Shown one piece after another: positions 7,508-17,863 of a stretch of 64,000 nt of DNA. The notes beneath the pieces are model-generated. The model saw only the letters and a program-made list of their open reading frames with translations. It ran no database searches and had not been told where the DNA came from. The translations under genes and the position numbers were made by a program. This DNA comes from Prochlorococcus marinus XMU1408 (lineage in GTDB: Bacteria > Cyanobacteriota > Cyanobacteriia > PCC-6307 > Cyanobiaceae): assembly GCF_003208055.1 (NCBI RefSeq), contig NZ_QJUE01000007.1:1-64000 (forward strand), read 5' to 3'. Positions within the stretch are counted from its first letter, which is position 1, and each line of letters starts with the position of its first letter.

Positions 7508-10288
7508 ATGGCTGCCAGCCAAAACCCTATACAAGGCAGTCTTTTTGGAGGAAACGAGCAGAGCTGTATTAATGAATCTGAGCAAGCTAATACTTCAAAA
7601 ATAGACAACGAAAGTCTTTCACATCAACAATTAAAAGATGACGCATCGCGAAGACCTCGCTTAAAAAAGGCATCTACTGAGCCAAATAAGATCACTGATA
7701 TTGATGAATTTACAAATACTGAAATTGAAGAACCCAAATGGTCACACCACAATTTGCCAAATATTGATGATCTAACTCCTGCCTTGAGGCATTATGTAGA
7801 ACTTAAGATAGAAAATCCTGAAAGAGTACTGCTTTATAGGCTTGGAGATTTTTTCGAGTGTTTTTTTGAAGATGCAATAAAAATCTCTCAAATTCTGGAA
7901 ATAACACTCACAAGTAAAGAAGGAGGTAAAAAAATTGGAAAAGTCCCTATGGCGGGAATTCCTCACCATGCATCTGATCGTTATTGCACAGAGCTTATTA
8001 AAAAAGGTTTATCAATTGCTATTTGTGATCAACTTGAAGCTGCTCCAACAAAAGGCAATAAATTAATAAAGAGAGGAATTACTCGATTAATAACCCCTGG
8101 AACAATTTTAGAAGAAGGGATGCTAAGGGCTAAACACAATAATTGGCTAGCATCTGTTCTCATAAAATCTACTTCTAAGTCTGAGATAATTAGCTGGTCA
8201 TTAGCAAAGATAGATGTAAGCACCGGTGAATTTATTGTTCAAGAAGGTAAAGAAGTTAATAACTTACGTCAAGAATTGATCAAATTAAAAGCAGCTGAAG
8301 TTATTTCAGAAAAAAATTCTATTTCTAATAAAAGATGGTACGAAGGAATAACAGCCATAACAGAATTTAATCAAACCGCATTCTCTAATTTAGAAGCTGA
8401 AACGACTATTAAAAATCATTATTGTTTAAATAATATTGACGGGTTAGGTATAAATCAAAATTCACTATTAATCAGAACAGTTGGGGGGTTAATAGCATAT
8501 TTGAACAAAACTCATCCCAACCTTAGTGCTGAAACCGGAAATAAAATAAAAACAAATATATGCATTGACTACCCTCAAATAAAAAATAATCAAGTTGGTT
8601 TAATAATAGATAATCAAACAAGGAGAAATTTAGAAATAACTTCAACTCAAAAAAATGGACAATTTAACGGTTCATTACTCTGGGCAATTGATAAAACATT
8701 AACTGCAATGGGGGGTAGATGTATTAGGAGGTGGGTAGAAGAACCTTTAACAGATATTTACTCAATTGAAAATAGACAGAAAATCATTGGATTACTAGTC
8801 AAATCAACCACTTTAAGAAGAAATATCAGGAAAATACTAAGAGCTATGGGTGATTTAGAGCGTCTTTCAGGCAGGGCAGGAGCCCAACAATCTGGAGCAA
8901 GAGATTTAGTTGCTATCGCAGAAGGGATTAACCGTTTACCTGTAATTAAAAAATATCTTAATGATCCAATATTTGAAAATGCTAAGTATTTTGAACCAAT
9001 TATAAATTTAGATAAGAGATTAATAGAAATTGCATCAAAAATAAATGACCAAATCATAGATAATCCTCCCCTTAGCCTAACAGAGGGTGGTATATTTTAT
9101 GATGGTATAGATCCTATACTTGATGGACTTCGTAATCAACTTGATGATCATAATTCATGGCTAAAATCTCAGGAATTGCAAGAAAGAAAAAATAGTAATA
9201 TAAATAATCTAAAACTTCAATATCATAGGTCGTTTGGATACTTTTTAGCAGTAAGTAAGGCAAAATCAATAAATGTTCCTGAACACTGGATCAGAAGGCA
9301 GACCTTAACTAATGAAGAACGTTTTGTGACACCAGGTCTCAAAGAAAGAGAAGGTAAAATCTTTCAAGTTAGAGCACGAATATCACAACTTGAATATGAA
9401 ATTTTTTGTAATCTTAGAATACTTGTTGGTAAACAAGCAAATATTATCAGAAAAGCTGCAAAAGCAATTTCTTGCTTAGATGTTTTATCTGGACTAGCGG
9501 AATTAGCTGCTACAAATGATTATGTTCAGCCTAAAATAGTAGATAATCAAGATCAAAATAAATCGAGAAAGTTATCTATTATAGGTGGTCGTCATCCAGT
9601 CGTTGAGCAAATTCTAGTTGATACAGTTTTCGTACCTAATGACATAGAACTTGGCTGTAAGACTGATTTAATAATACTTTCAGGTCCAAATGCAAGTGGA
9701 AAAAGTTGTTACTTAAGACAAGTAGGTCTGTTGCAAATCATGGCTCAAATCGGTAGTTGGATACCAGCTAAATCTGGAACTTTGGGCATTGCTGATCAAC
9801 TTTTCACACGCGTTGGAGCAGTAGATGATTTAGCAGCAGGTCAATCAACATTTATGGTTGAAATGATTGAAACAGCATTTATTCTGAATAAAGCCACCGA
9901 AAAATCATTAGTTTTATTAGATGAAATTGGACGAGGAACATCAACTTTTGATGGCTTATCTATTGCCTGGTCAGTAAGCGAATTTTTAGCAACTAAAATA
10001 AAAAGTCGTTCAATATTTGCAACTCATTATCATGAGTTGAATCAGATTTCTGAATATATTGATAATGTAGAAAATTACCAAGTTTTAGTAAAACATAATA
10101 ATAATTCACTTTCTTTCCTTCACAAAGTTGAAAAAGGAGGAACAAATAAAAGCTATGGAATTGAAGCTGCTCGCCTTGCAGGAGTCCCAATAGAAGTCGT
10201 CAATAATGCAAAAAAGGTATTAAATAGTCTTGAAAAAAATAATACTAATACAATTCAAATCACCAATCCAATTAAAAGACAAATTTAG
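7508..10288 (+). CDS. mutS: DNA mismatch repair protein MutS
   Basis: A 926-residue MutS1. The mismatch-contact motif appears as GDFFECFFEDA near residue 116. The ATPase has Walker A GPNASGKS near 725, DEIGRGTST near 804 and a Walker-B/signature region after it, then the conserved ATHYHEL. An N-terminal extension of about 90 charged residues precedes the usual start of domain I. It begins with IQGSLFGG (residues 8-15), which fits the sliding-clamp binding consensus QxSLF. The C-terminus ends soon after the helix-turn-helix region and shows no such motif. It recognises mismatches and recruits the repair machinery. The gene stands alone, with cobH convergent downstream. Confidence 0.97.
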   Translation: MAASQNPIQGSLFGGNEQSCINESEQANTSKIDNESLSHQQLKDDASRRPRLKKASTEPNKITDIDEFTNTEIEEPKWSHHNLPNIDDLTPALRHYVELKIENPERVLLYRLGDFFECFFEDAIKISQILEITLTSKEGGKKIGKVPMAGIPHHASDRYCTELIKKGLSIAICDQLEAAPTKGNKLIKRGITRLITPGTILEEGMLRAKHNNWLASVLIKSTSKSEIISWSLAKIDVSTGEFIVQEGKEVNNLRQELIKLKAAEVISEKNSISNKRWYEGITAITEFNQTAFSNLEAETTIKNHYCLNNIDGLGINQNSLLIRTVGGLIAYLNKTHPNLSAETGNKIKTNICIDYPQIKNNQVGLIIDNQTRRNLEITSTQKNGQFNGSLLWAIDKTLTAMGGRCIRRWVEEPLTDIYSIENRQKIIGLLVKSTTLRRNIRKILRAMGDLERLSGRAGAQQSGARDLVAIAEGINRLPVIKKYLNDPIFENAKYFEPIINLDKRLIEIASKINDQIIDNPPLSLTEGGIFYDGIDPILDGLRNQLDDHNSWLKSQELQERKNSNINNLKLQYHRSFGYFLAVSKAKSINVPEHWIRRQTLTNEERFVTPGLKEREGKIFQVRARISQLEYEIFCNLRILVGKQANIIRKAAKAISCLDVLSGLAELAATNDYVQPKIVDNQDQNKSRKLSIIGGRHPVVEQILVDTVFVPNDIELGCKTDLIILSGPNASGKSCYLRQVGLLQIMAQIGSWIPAKSGTLGIADQLFTRVGAVDDLAAGQSTFMVEMIETAFILNKATEKSLVLLDEIGRGTSTFDGLSIAWSVSEFLATKIKSRSIFATHYHELNQISEYIDNVENYQVLVKHNNNSLSFLHKVEKGGTNKSYGIEAARLAGVPIEVVNNAKKVLNSLEKNNTNTIQITNPIKRQI

Positions 10289-10309
10289 AATAAACCTTAG
10301 ATTTTCTTT

Positions 10310-10942
10310 TTAATTATCAGCAACTCTTAATAATGAATTGATCGTTGCTGCTGCTAAAGAGGCTCCTCCTTTAGACCCCTCCAAGACAATATATGGACAT
10401 TCACTTTTCAATAATCGGTTTTTACTTTCAGACACACCAATAAATCCTACTGGCATACCAATAATTAAACTAGGCTTTTTATAACCTTTCTCAACAAGAT
10501 CTAATATAGAAATTAAAGCTGTTGGCGAACTCCCAATAACAACTATTGGAGAATGCAATAAGTGATCTTTCTCCTCAAAATCCAACCATATATTTCTCAT
10601 GCCAATTGCACTTCTAGTTGTCCACGTTGAAGCAATAGACTCTGGAGCCATTCCTAATATGCATTGAATATCTGAGTTTATAGTTCTTTTAGCCATAGGA
10701 GATATAGCCGCCTTAGCCATATAAGTATCAGTCAAAATCATTGCACCATTCTGCAATGCATTAATAGCGTCATCACAAGCACTGGGACTAAACCTCAAAC
10801 ATGACTGCAAGCTAAAGTCACCACTAGAGTGAATAATTCGTTCTAAGATTGATTGCTGAGCATGATCTAGTCCTGTCAACCATAGTTTTGATCTTATGTA
10901 TTTAACACTTTCTAGAAAAATCGGATGTTCTGGTGTTTTCAC
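10310..10942 (-). CDS. cobH: Precorrin-8X methylmutase
   Basis: At 210 residues it has the family's length and motifs: RIIHSSGDFSLQ near 35-46 with the catalytic His at 38, MILTDTYMAKAAI near 69, and a C-terminal GSKGGASLAAATIN. CobH/CbiC moves a methyl group on precorrin-8X to give hydrogenobyrinate (or the cobalt form), part of the corrin ring pathway used for cobalamin (pseudocobalamin in picocyanobacteria). The gene is convergent with mutS and divergent from holA; no other cobalamin gene lies in the window, in line with the scattered cob genes of these genomes. Confidence 0.93.
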   Translation of the reverse strand: MKTPEHPIFLESVKYIRSKLWLTGLDHAQQSILERIIHSSGDFSLQSCLRFSPSACDDAINALQNGAMILTDTYMAKAAISPMAKRTINSDIQCILGMAPESIASTWTTRSAIGMRNIWLDFEEKDHLLHSPIVVIGSSPTALISILDLVEKGYKKPSLIIGMPVGFIGVSESKNRLLKSECPYIVLEGSKGGASLAAATINSLLRVADN

Positions 10943-11000
10943 TGTTAAATTTCTTTGGCTAATTTAAGATCAAATCTTTTTAACAACATATATCTTCAAA

Positions 11001-12029
11001 ATGCCAATACATTTAATATGGGGAGATGATTATGAAGGCAGTAATAGGGAAATCGAAGGAATAATTCAAACATTAATTGATCCAGCATGGAAAAGTTTTA
11101 ACTATAGTCAAATCGATGGAAATGATCCAAAACAAAATTTCAGAGCACTTGAAGAAGTTCAAAGTGCTCCTCTAGGAAATGGAAACAGAATTGTACTTGT
11201 GAGAAGAAGTCCTTTTTGCAACGCTTGTTCTATCGAACTTGCAAATAAACTTGAACAAACTATTAAATTAATTCCAGATAATACATATCTAATTTTAAAT
11301 AATTCCAATAAACCTGATAAAAGACTTAAAACTACTAAATTAATACAAAAAAGTATTCAATCTAATCCCCTCTCTACCGAAAAAAGTTTTGTTCTACCAC
11401 TACCGTGGGATCTCAATGGACAAAGAAATTTAGTTAAAAATATTGCGCGCAACTTAAATTTAAAAATTAATCATGCAACAATTGATTTAATAGTAGAAAG
11501 TATAGGTAGTGACAGCTCTTTAATTAATACTGAACTTCAAAAACTTGCATTATTATCAGAAGCATCTAACGACAATTTGAATACAAATGGGGAACAAGAA
11601 ATCACAAAAAATCTAGTTGAAAAACTAATTCAAAATAATTCAACTAATGCACTTGATATTGCAAGTCTTTTACTTCAAGGAGAAATAATTATTGCTTTAA
11701 ATAAAATCAAATCATTGCTTGATAGTGGAGAGCCGTCTTTAAGGTTAATTACAACATTGACTGGTCAAGCAAGAGGATGGCTGTGGGTAAATTTATTAGA
11801 TTCTGAAGGAAATCAAGACGTCAAAGAAATTGCCAAACTTATTGGTATTGCTAATCCTAAACGTATTTTTGTAATCCGCAAACAAATTCAAGGTAAATCA
11901 TTCGAAAAACTCCTTGGATTAATGAAAAAACTGTTAATAATCGAAGCCTTAATAAAATCAGGGACAAATCCAATGGATGCTTTTAAAGATAATCTGCTAA
12001 CAGAAAGTAAAATTATGACTAATAGCTGA
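11001..12029 (+). CDS. holA: DNA polymerase III delta subunit
   Basis: A 342-residue protein matching the cyanobacterial HolA type: it starts MPIHLIWGDDYEGSNREIEG, has a degenerate AAA+ N-terminal domain without Walker A, a middle segment with LILNNSNKPDKRLKTTK near 95-111, and a C-terminal helical domain with ITTLTGQARGWLWVNLL near 250. Delta opens the beta clamp inside the clamp loader, working with the tau/gamma subunit encoded by dnaX at 25714. It is followed by lysC 27 bases downstream on the same strand. Confidence 0.85.
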   Translation: MPIHLIWGDDYEGSNREIEGIIQTLIDPAWKSFNYSQIDGNDPKQNFRALEEVQSAPLGNGNRIVLVRRSPFCNACSIELANKLEQTIKLIPDNTYLILNNSNKPDKRLKTTKLIQKSIQSNPLSTEKSFVLPLPWDLNGQRNLVKNIARNLNLKINHATIDLIVESIGSDSSLINTELQKLALLSEASNDNLNTNGEQEITKNLVEKLIQNNSTNALDIASLLLQGEIIIALNKIKSLLDSGEPSLRLITTLTGQARGWLWVNLLDSEGNQDVKEIAKLIGIANPKRIFVIRKQIQGKSFEKLLGLMKKLLIIEALIKSGTNPMDAFKDNLLTESKIMTNS

Positions 12030-12056
12030 AATAATTAATAAGTTAACTAGAGATCA

Positions 12057-13823
12057 ATGACATTGCTGGTTCAAAAATTTGGCGGCACCTCTCTGGGAAG
12101 CATTGAGCGAATTAAAGCTGTCGCGCAAAAAATCAAATCAAGTAAAGAAAAGGGAAATGATCTTGTAGTTGTTGTTTCTGCAATGGGACATACAACTGAT
12201 GAATTAACAAATTTAGCCTCGCAAATAACCATTCATCCACCTCATCGAGAAATGGATATGCTCCTGGCGACTGGAGAACAGGTTTCAATATCACTCTTAA
12301 CAATGGCCCTTAATGAATTAGGCACACCAGCAATCTCATTAACTGGAACTCAGGCAGGAATCATCACAGAATCTGCCCATGGAAGAGCAAGAATACTTGA
12401 GATAAGAACAGATAGAATAAAAAATCTTTTAGAGCAAAGCAAAACAATTGTTATTGCAGGTTTCCAAGGAACCAGTCTTGGCATAGGAGGAATAGCTGAA
12501 ATCACAACTTTAGGAAGAGGAGGTTCTGACACATCTGCAGTAGCTTTAGCAGCAGCTTTGGAAGCTGAAAAATGTGAAATTTATACTGATGTGCCTGGGG
12601 TATTAACAACTGATCCCAGAATTGTTAAAAATGCACAATTAATGAAAAGTATTAGTTGTGATGAAATGTTAGAACTAGCAAGCCTTGGAGCTGCTGTGTT
12701 ACACCCTCGAGCAGTTGAAATAGCAAGAAATTTTGGAGTCACTCTTGTAGTGAAATCTAGTTGGGACAACCTTGATGGAACTACGCTAACTAGTAAAAAA
12801 AATCATATTATTTCTAAAGGTGGAATAGAGCATCGTAGTCCTGTAGATGGTTTAGAGCTTTTAGAGCATCAAGCAGTTATTGCACTTTCAAATATTCCAG
12901 ATAGGCCAGGAATCGCAGCTGATCTATTTGAAACTCTTTCTGCAGGAGGAGTGAATGTAGATCTTATTATTCAAGCAACACACCAAATCAACTCAAATGA
13001 TATTACGTTTACTGTTGCAGAAAATGAATTAGATAATGCACATGCTCAATGTAAAAAACTAATTAATACAATTGGAGGTGAAATATCTTCCCAAAAGAAC
13101 CTTACTAAATTAAGTATTTATGGTGCAGGAATTATGGGAAGACCTGGAATAGCATCTTCTCTCTTCCAAACTCTTTCCGATTCAGGTATAAATATACGAC
13201 TTATAGCAACAAGTGAAGTGAAAGTAAGTTGTGTTATTGATGCAGAGTCAGGAAAAAAAGCATTACGTAGTGTCGGAGATTTTTTTAAACTTAATGACAA
13301 ACAAGTTACTCTTAATCCTATAAATGAAAATAACAAGGAGCCAGAAGTCAGAGGAATAGCTTTAGATAAAGATCAAATTCAAGTTAGTGTAAAGAATGTT
13401 CCAGATAAGCCGGGTACTGCGTCTTCAATATGTTCCACTTTAGCTGAGAAAAATATCAGCCTTGATACAATAGTTCAATCAGAAAGAAAGCATAAGGATA
13501 AGACTAAGGATATAAGTTTCACATTGAAGAAAAATGATAGAAGCGAGGCTAAATTTGCTCTAGAAGAACTAATATCTGATTGGAAAGGCTCAAAGATAGA
13601 GGAAGGAAATGCAATAGTTAGAATTAGTGCAGTAGGTTCTGGAATGCCTTTCACAAAAGGGACAGCAGGTAAAATATTTAGAGCTCTAGCAAATCAAAAC
13701 ATCAATATCGAAATGATTGCTACTAGCGAGATAAGAACAACTTGTATTATCTCAGAAAAATATGGTGAAATAGCTTTAAATGAAATACATTCATGTTTTC
13801 ATTTAGGAAAGAATGATATCTAA
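12057..13823 (+). CDS. lysC: Aspartate kinase with four ACT domains
   Basis: A 588-residue aspartokinase. The kinase part has KFGGTS at residues 7-12, ATGEQVS near 71, TLGRGGSDTSAVALAAAL near 152-169 and the aspartate-binding TDVPGVLTTDPR near 177-188. After about residue 265 come two tandem pairs of ACT domains, with SNIPDRPGIAADLF near 280 and VKNVPDKPGTASSIC near 440 as pair starts. The four-ACT layout is usual in cyanobacteria and is linked to feedback control by lysine and threonine. It makes aspartyl phosphate, the first step toward lysine, threonine and methionine; the next enzyme, Asd, is encoded at 20785. Confidence 0.96.
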   Translation: MTLLVQKFGGTSLGSIERIKAVAQKIKSSKEKGNDLVVVVSAMGHTTDELTNLASQITIHPPHREMDMLLATGEQVSISLLTMALNELGTPAISLTGTQAGIITESAHGRARILEIRTDRIKNLLEQSKTIVIAGFQGTSLGIGGIAEITTLGRGGSDTSAVALAAALEAEKCEIYTDVPGVLTTDPRIVKNAQLMKSISCDEMLELASLGAAVLHPRAVEIARNFGVTLVVKSSWDNLDGTTLTSKKNHIISKGGIEHRSPVDGLELLEHQAVIALSNIPDRPGIAADLFETLSAGGVNVDLIIQATHQINSNDITFTVAENELDNAHAQCKKLINTIGGEISSQKNLTKLSIYGAGIMGRPGIASSLFQTLSDSGINIRLIATSEVKVSCVIDAESGKKALRSVGDFFKLNDKQVTLNPINENNKEPEVRGIALDKDQIQVSVKNVPDKPGTASSICSTLAEKNISLDTIVQSERKHKDKTKDISFTLKKNDRSEAKFALEELISDWKGSKIEEGNAIVRISAVGSGMPFTKGTAGKIFRALANQNINIEMIATSEIRTTCIISEKYGEIALNEIHSCFHLGKNDI

Positions 13824-13825
13824 AA

Positions 13826-13850
13826 ATAGATTAATTACCTACTAATCTAT
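13826..13850. terminator. Hairpin between convergent lysC and uvrB
   Basis: ATAGATTA, a nine-base loop and TAATCTAT form a perfect 8-bp stem spanning the 7-base gap and the last codons of uvrB. It is a candidate two-way terminator; neither side has a long T-run. Confidence 0.35.
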
Positions 13851-15867
13851 GTCTTAATTTCTTAATACGATCTCTAAGAACTGCCGCCTTTTCAAAATCT
13901 AGATCTTTAGCAGTTGTTTTCATTTTAGATTCCAATTTTTCAATTAACTCAGGCAGAGCATCTAAAGATAAACCAGAATCCAAATCATTAGAACTATGAT
14001 CAATTAACTTATCTGCAATATCAACAAAGTCATCGGAGTTTCCATCTTGATTTAATCTTCTAGATAGCTCTAAAAATGAAAGAATTGAATTATTGGCTTT
14101 CTTACCAGCTGGTTTAGGAGTTATGCCATTCTTGATATTATAAATTTCTTGTATTTCACGTCGCCTTTCCGTTTCACTTATGGCTTTAGACATAGAGTCT
14201 GTCATTTTATCAGCATAAAGCAAAGCTAAACCTTCCACATGCCTTGCTGCCCTACCAATAGTTTGAATCAAAGATCTTTCTGCTCTTAAAAATCCCTCTT
14301 TATCAGCATCAAGTATTACTACAAGTGAAACTTCGGGTAAATCTAAGCCTTCTCTTAACAAATTAACTCCTACCAAAACATCGTATTCTCCAAGTCTTAA
14401 ATCTTGAATAATTTCAATTCTTTCTATTGAATGAATCTCTGAATGTAAATAGCGAACTCTTATTTTATTCTCAGACAAATAATCAGTGAGATCTTCCGCC
14501 ATTCTTTTTGTTAAAGTTGTAACAAGTATTCTTTGATTTTTGGATGCCCTTTTTCTAATCTCAAAAAGTAAATCTTCAACCTGCCCATTGGTTGGTCTTA
14601 CTTCAACTAGAGGATCTAAAACACCGGTTGGTCTGATCACTTGTTCAACTATATTTCCTGTACTTTGAGATAATTCCCAATCGCCAGGAGTAGCACTTAT
14701 GAAAACTGTTTGTTGTGCTTTTTGCCAGAATTCAACATCTTTCAGAGGACGATTATCAGCCGCACTTGGTAATCTAAATCCATGGTCTATTAATACTTTT
14801 TTTCTTGACTGATCACCATTATACATAGCTCTTAATTGAGGACAAGTAACATGACTTTCATCAATAAGTAACAACCAATTTTTAGGGAAATAATCAATAA
14901 GACACTCTGGCGCAGAGCCTGGATCTCTCCCAGATAAATGACGGGCATAGTTTTCAACTCCATTACAATAACCAACTTCTTTTAACATTTCTAAGTCATA
15001 TATTGTTCGTTGTTCTAACCTTTGTGCTTCAAGTAATTTACCTTCTTGATTAAGAAATTCTAATCTATCTTTTAATTCTTTTTTTATTTCTTTAATTGCA
15101 GATTCTAAGCGATCCTTTGGTGTTACAAAATGTTTTGCAGGATAAATATTAATCGACTCAAGTTTAGTCAGGATTTCTCCAGTAGTTGGATCAACATAAC
15201 TAATACTTTCCACTTCATCTCCAAATAATTCAAGTCTAACTAATCTGTCATCATATGCTGGTCCTATTTCTAAAACATCTCCTCTAACTCTAAATCTACC
15301 TCTACTTATTTCTACATCATTACGAGTATATTGATTAGAAACTAATGATCTAAGGCACAATCGTAAATTAATACTTTGACCAACTTTAAACTTTACAGAA
15401 GCCTTTAAATATTCGCTTGGAATTCCTAAGCCATAAATACAACTAATTGAAGCTACCACTATTACATCATCTCGTTCAAACAAAGATCTAGTTGCGGAGT
15501 GGCGTAACATATCAATTTCTTCATTAATTGAAGATGTCTTAGCTATGTATGTATCACTAACTGGAACATAGGCTTCAGGCTGATAATAATCATAATAAGA
15601 AATAAAGTATTCAACCGCATTATCAGGAAAAAATTCTCTTAACTCATTACATAATTGAGCTGCAAGTGTTTTATTATGAGCTAAAACTAATGAAGGCCTC
15701 CCAGTTTGAGCAATTAAATTAGCTATCGTAAAGGTCTTACCAGTACCAGTTGCGCCTAAAAGTGTTTGAAACTTTTCACCATCATTTATACCTCTAACAA
15801 GACCTTTAATAGCATCAGGTTGATCACCTTTTGGTACATATGGAGCTTGGAGTTTATATTCAGGCAT
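13831..15867 (-). CDS. uvrB: Excinuclease ABC subunit B
   Basis: A 678-residue UvrB, the normal length. Walker A is GATGTGKT at residues 38-45. The DNA-gripping beta-hairpin follows as [18 protein letters not shown] near 92-109. Helicase motifs include IDESH near 337 and SATPG near 395. QTIGRAARH near 535 is motif VI, and a UVR coiled-coil domain for UvrC contact closes the protein ([13 protein letters not shown]). It verifies lesions and loads UvrC for nucleotide excision repair. It converges with lysC and is transcribed alone. Confidence 0.97.
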   Translation of the reverse strand: MPEYKLQAPYVPKGDQPDAIKGLVRGINDGEKFQTLLGATGTGKTFTIANLIAQTGRPSLVLAHNKTLAAQLCNELREFFPDNAVEYFISYYDYYQPEAYVPVSDTYIAKTSSINEEIDMLRHSATRSLFERDDVIVVASISCIYGLGIPSEYLKASVKFKVGQSINLRLCLRSLVSNQYTRNDVEISRGRFRVRGDVLEIGPAYDDRLVRLELFGDEVESISYVDPTTGEILTKLESINIYPAKHFVTPKDRLESAIKEIKKELKDRLEFLNQEGKLLEAQRLEQRTIYDLEMLKEVGYCNGVENYARHLSGRDPGSAPECLIDYFPKNWLLLIDESHVTCPQLRAMYNGDQSRKKVLIDHGFRLPSAADNRPLKDVEFWQKAQQTVFISATPGDWELSQSTGNIVEQVIRPTGVLDPLVEVRPTNGQVEDLLFEIRKRASKNQRILVTTLTKRMAEDLTDYLSENKIRVRYLHSEIHSIERIEIIQDLRLGEYDVLVGVNLLREGLDLPEVSLVVILDADKEGFLRAERSLIQTIGRAARHVEGLALLYADKMTDSMSKAISETERRREIQEIYNIKNGITPKPAGKKANNSILSFLELSRRLNQDGNSDDFVDIADKLIDHSSNDLDSGLSLDALPELIEKLESKMKTTAKDLDFEKAAVLRDRIKKLRHRLVGN

Positions 15868-15957
15868 ATTCTTAATAAATGATCAAAAAAGATAAATTTA
15901 TTGATTTCATATTCGCGAAATTTGCAATCAAAAAAGTTCTAACTCACGTTATAAAAT

Positions 15958-16737
15958 TCATTTATTAATCGTGGAAGCGAATTCAAAGGAATTTAAAGCC
16001 TGACGTAGACTTTTTACAGTAGCAATCATTGCTAATTGACTATTCAATTTATTAACAGCTGAGCCGATACCGACACCAGAAGCTCCTACTGATATAGCCA
16101 TTGGGACAGTAACTTCAGAGAGTCCAGACGCACAAATCACAGGCACATCACTATGATTACTGTTCAAAGCAGCTGTGATAGCAAAAGTGGCTGCCAACGT
16201 AGGTGATGCTTTTTCTATTAAACCTAAAGTTCCAGGACTGATTGGATGAGAACTCGTCCCTCCCTCTGTCTGAACCAAGTCGACCCCTTTATCAACTAAA
16301 TCTAACGCTAATTGAGCTTGACTATCTAAAGGCAAAACATGTGGAACAGTAACTGACAAAACAACTTCAGGTAAAAGTCGTCGAGATTCCACTGCTAAAG
16401 ACAACACCTCTTCAGCCGAGAAAAAACGCCCATCTGGATAAAAAGAATCAAAATTCCCAATCTCAATAATTGATGCTCCTGCTTTAACAGCTTCAGGAAA
16501 AAGTTTTGGTTCCACCGAACTTACACAAACAGGAAGATTAGAAGCTTCCACTGCTAACTCTACTAATTCTGGCTCACAAGCAATATCTAATAAATCCGCA
16601 CCTCCAAGACCTGCAGCTTTTGAAATTCGAAATACTGACTCTGGATTAAAATTACTCAAACCAGAAATTACTTTCAATAAAGATCTATGTTGAATACTCT
16701 TTTGAAGTGAAACGGGCAAAGTCTGCAAAAGTGTCAT
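15958..16737 (-). CDS. ycf23: Ycf23 (DUF561) family TIM-barrel protein
   Basis: A 259-residue protein of the family found in cyanobacteria and some plastids as Ycf23. It reads like a small (beta/alpha)8 barrel: KVISGLSNFNPE near 22-33, GGADLLDIACEPELV near 44-58, a VTVPHVL strand, the conserved VDLVQTEGGTSS near 150, and a C-terminal GASGVGIGSAVNKL that resembles a phosphate-binding barrel end. The biochemical function is not established; a link to tetrapyrrole or redox regulation has been discussed for the family but is not shown by the sequence. It is divergent from tilS. Confidence 0.85.
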   Translation of the reverse strand: MTLLQTLPVSLQKSIQHRSLLKVISGLSNFNPESVFRISKAAGLGGADLLDIACEPELVELAVEASNLPVCVSSVEPKLFPEAVKAGASIIEIGNFDSFYPDGRFFSAEEVLSLAVESRRLLPEVVLSVTVPHVLPLDSQAQLALDLVDKGVDLVQTEGGTSSHPISPGTLGLIEKASPTLAATFAITAALNSNHSDVPVICASGLSEVTVPMAISVGASGVGIGSAVNKLNSQLAMIATVKSLRQALNSFEFASTINK

Positions 16738-16822
16738 AAAAACATCAACTATTAATCTGATTGTGACACTGACTCAGCAAAAGAACTAACAAAATGCTAA
16801 TAGAGCTCTGAAACCAAAGCAA

Positions 16823-17848
16823 ATGTCACAATCTGACCCAAATCAAAGGTCTTGGAGCAAATGGCATATGCGTTTGCACAAAAGGCTCAAACAAAATAAA
16901 TCTCTGCTTCCAAGTAACTCAACTCTTCTTTTAGCTGTATCTGGGGGACAAGATTCAATGGCCCTTCTGAAATTAATTACTGATTTAAAAAAGCTATATA
17001 ACTGGCAAATCGAAATATGGCATGGCGATCACCAATGGCATAGAAAATCTGAAAAAATAGAAAACGAGCTAAAACTTTGGTGTCTTAATAAGCAAATATC
17101 ATTTCACTCTAATCAAGCAAATAAAGAAGAAGCAAGTAATGAAGAGAAAGCTAGAAACTGGAGATATCAAAACCTAATAATGAAAGCCAAATTATTATCA
17201 TCAGAAAATATAAATTTTCCTTGTCAAAGAATATTAACAGGGCATACCGCTACTGATCGTGCAGAAACAATCATTATGAATCTAGCTAGAGGAAGTGATC
17301 TGATTGGTCTAAGTACACTTAAAGAACAAAGAGTTTTAGATAAAAATCTCAATTTAGCTAGGCCTTTTCTAATATTTAACAGAAGAGAAACTCTCGAAAT
17401 TTGTAAGGAGTTTAATTTACCAATTTGGATTGATCCTTCAAACACAAATATAAATTTAACAAGAAATAGAATTAGAAATGAAATTTTACCAATTTTAAAT
17501 TCAATATATAAAGGCGCAGATTCAAGAATTGCATATGTAGCTAATAGACTTGAAAGTTATAGCGAAGACCAACAATCATTTGCAAAAATAGCAATAGAAT
17601 TTTGCAAGGGAGAGCATATAAATTCGCTATCACGAAAAAAACTAATAGATTTCACAAACTCAATTAGAAAAATAATCCTTTCTAATTGGTTGAAAATGTT
17701 AGGAGTTAAAAGAATAACAGCTCTACAAATCGAAGAAATAAATAACAAGATATCTCGAAACAAGCCACCTGGAACTATCCATCTTCATGGAGACTTCCTT
17801 GTAAGTTGGGACAAAGAAAATATTAATGTATCAAACAAGACTAATTAA
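16823..17848 (+). CDS. tilS: tRNA(Ile)-lysidine synthase
   Basis: The PP-loop SGGQDS is at residues 40-45, followed by the expected HGDHQWH and the [10 protein letters not shown] segment near 140-149 that marks TilS, then [11 protein letters not shown] near 173 and the [15 protein letters not shown] stretch. It is 341 residues, so it has the short C-terminal end typical of cyanobacterial forms. The enzyme changes the wobble C of tRNA-Ile(CAU) to lysidine so that it reads AUA, an essential step in this AT-rich, AUA-using genome. The gene converges with rnj with a 15-base gap. Confidence 0.95.
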   Translation: MSQSDPNQRSWSKWHMRLHKRLKQNKSLLPSNSTLLLAVSGGQDSMALLKLITDLKKLYNWQIEIWHGDHQWHRKSEKIENELKLWCLNKQISFHSNQANKEEASNEEKARNWRYQNLIMKAKLLSSENINFPCQRILTGHTATDRAETIIMNLARGSDLIGLSTLKEQRVLDKNLNLARPFLIFNRRETLEICKEFNLPIWIDPSNTNINLTRNRIRNEILPILNSIYKGADSRIAYVANRLESYSEDQQSFAKIAIEFCKGEHINSLSRKKLIDFTNSIRKIILSNWLKMLGVKRITALQIEEINNKISRNKPPGTIHLHGDFLVSWDKENINVSNKTN

Positions 17849-17863
17849 TAATAATTGTGCCTA

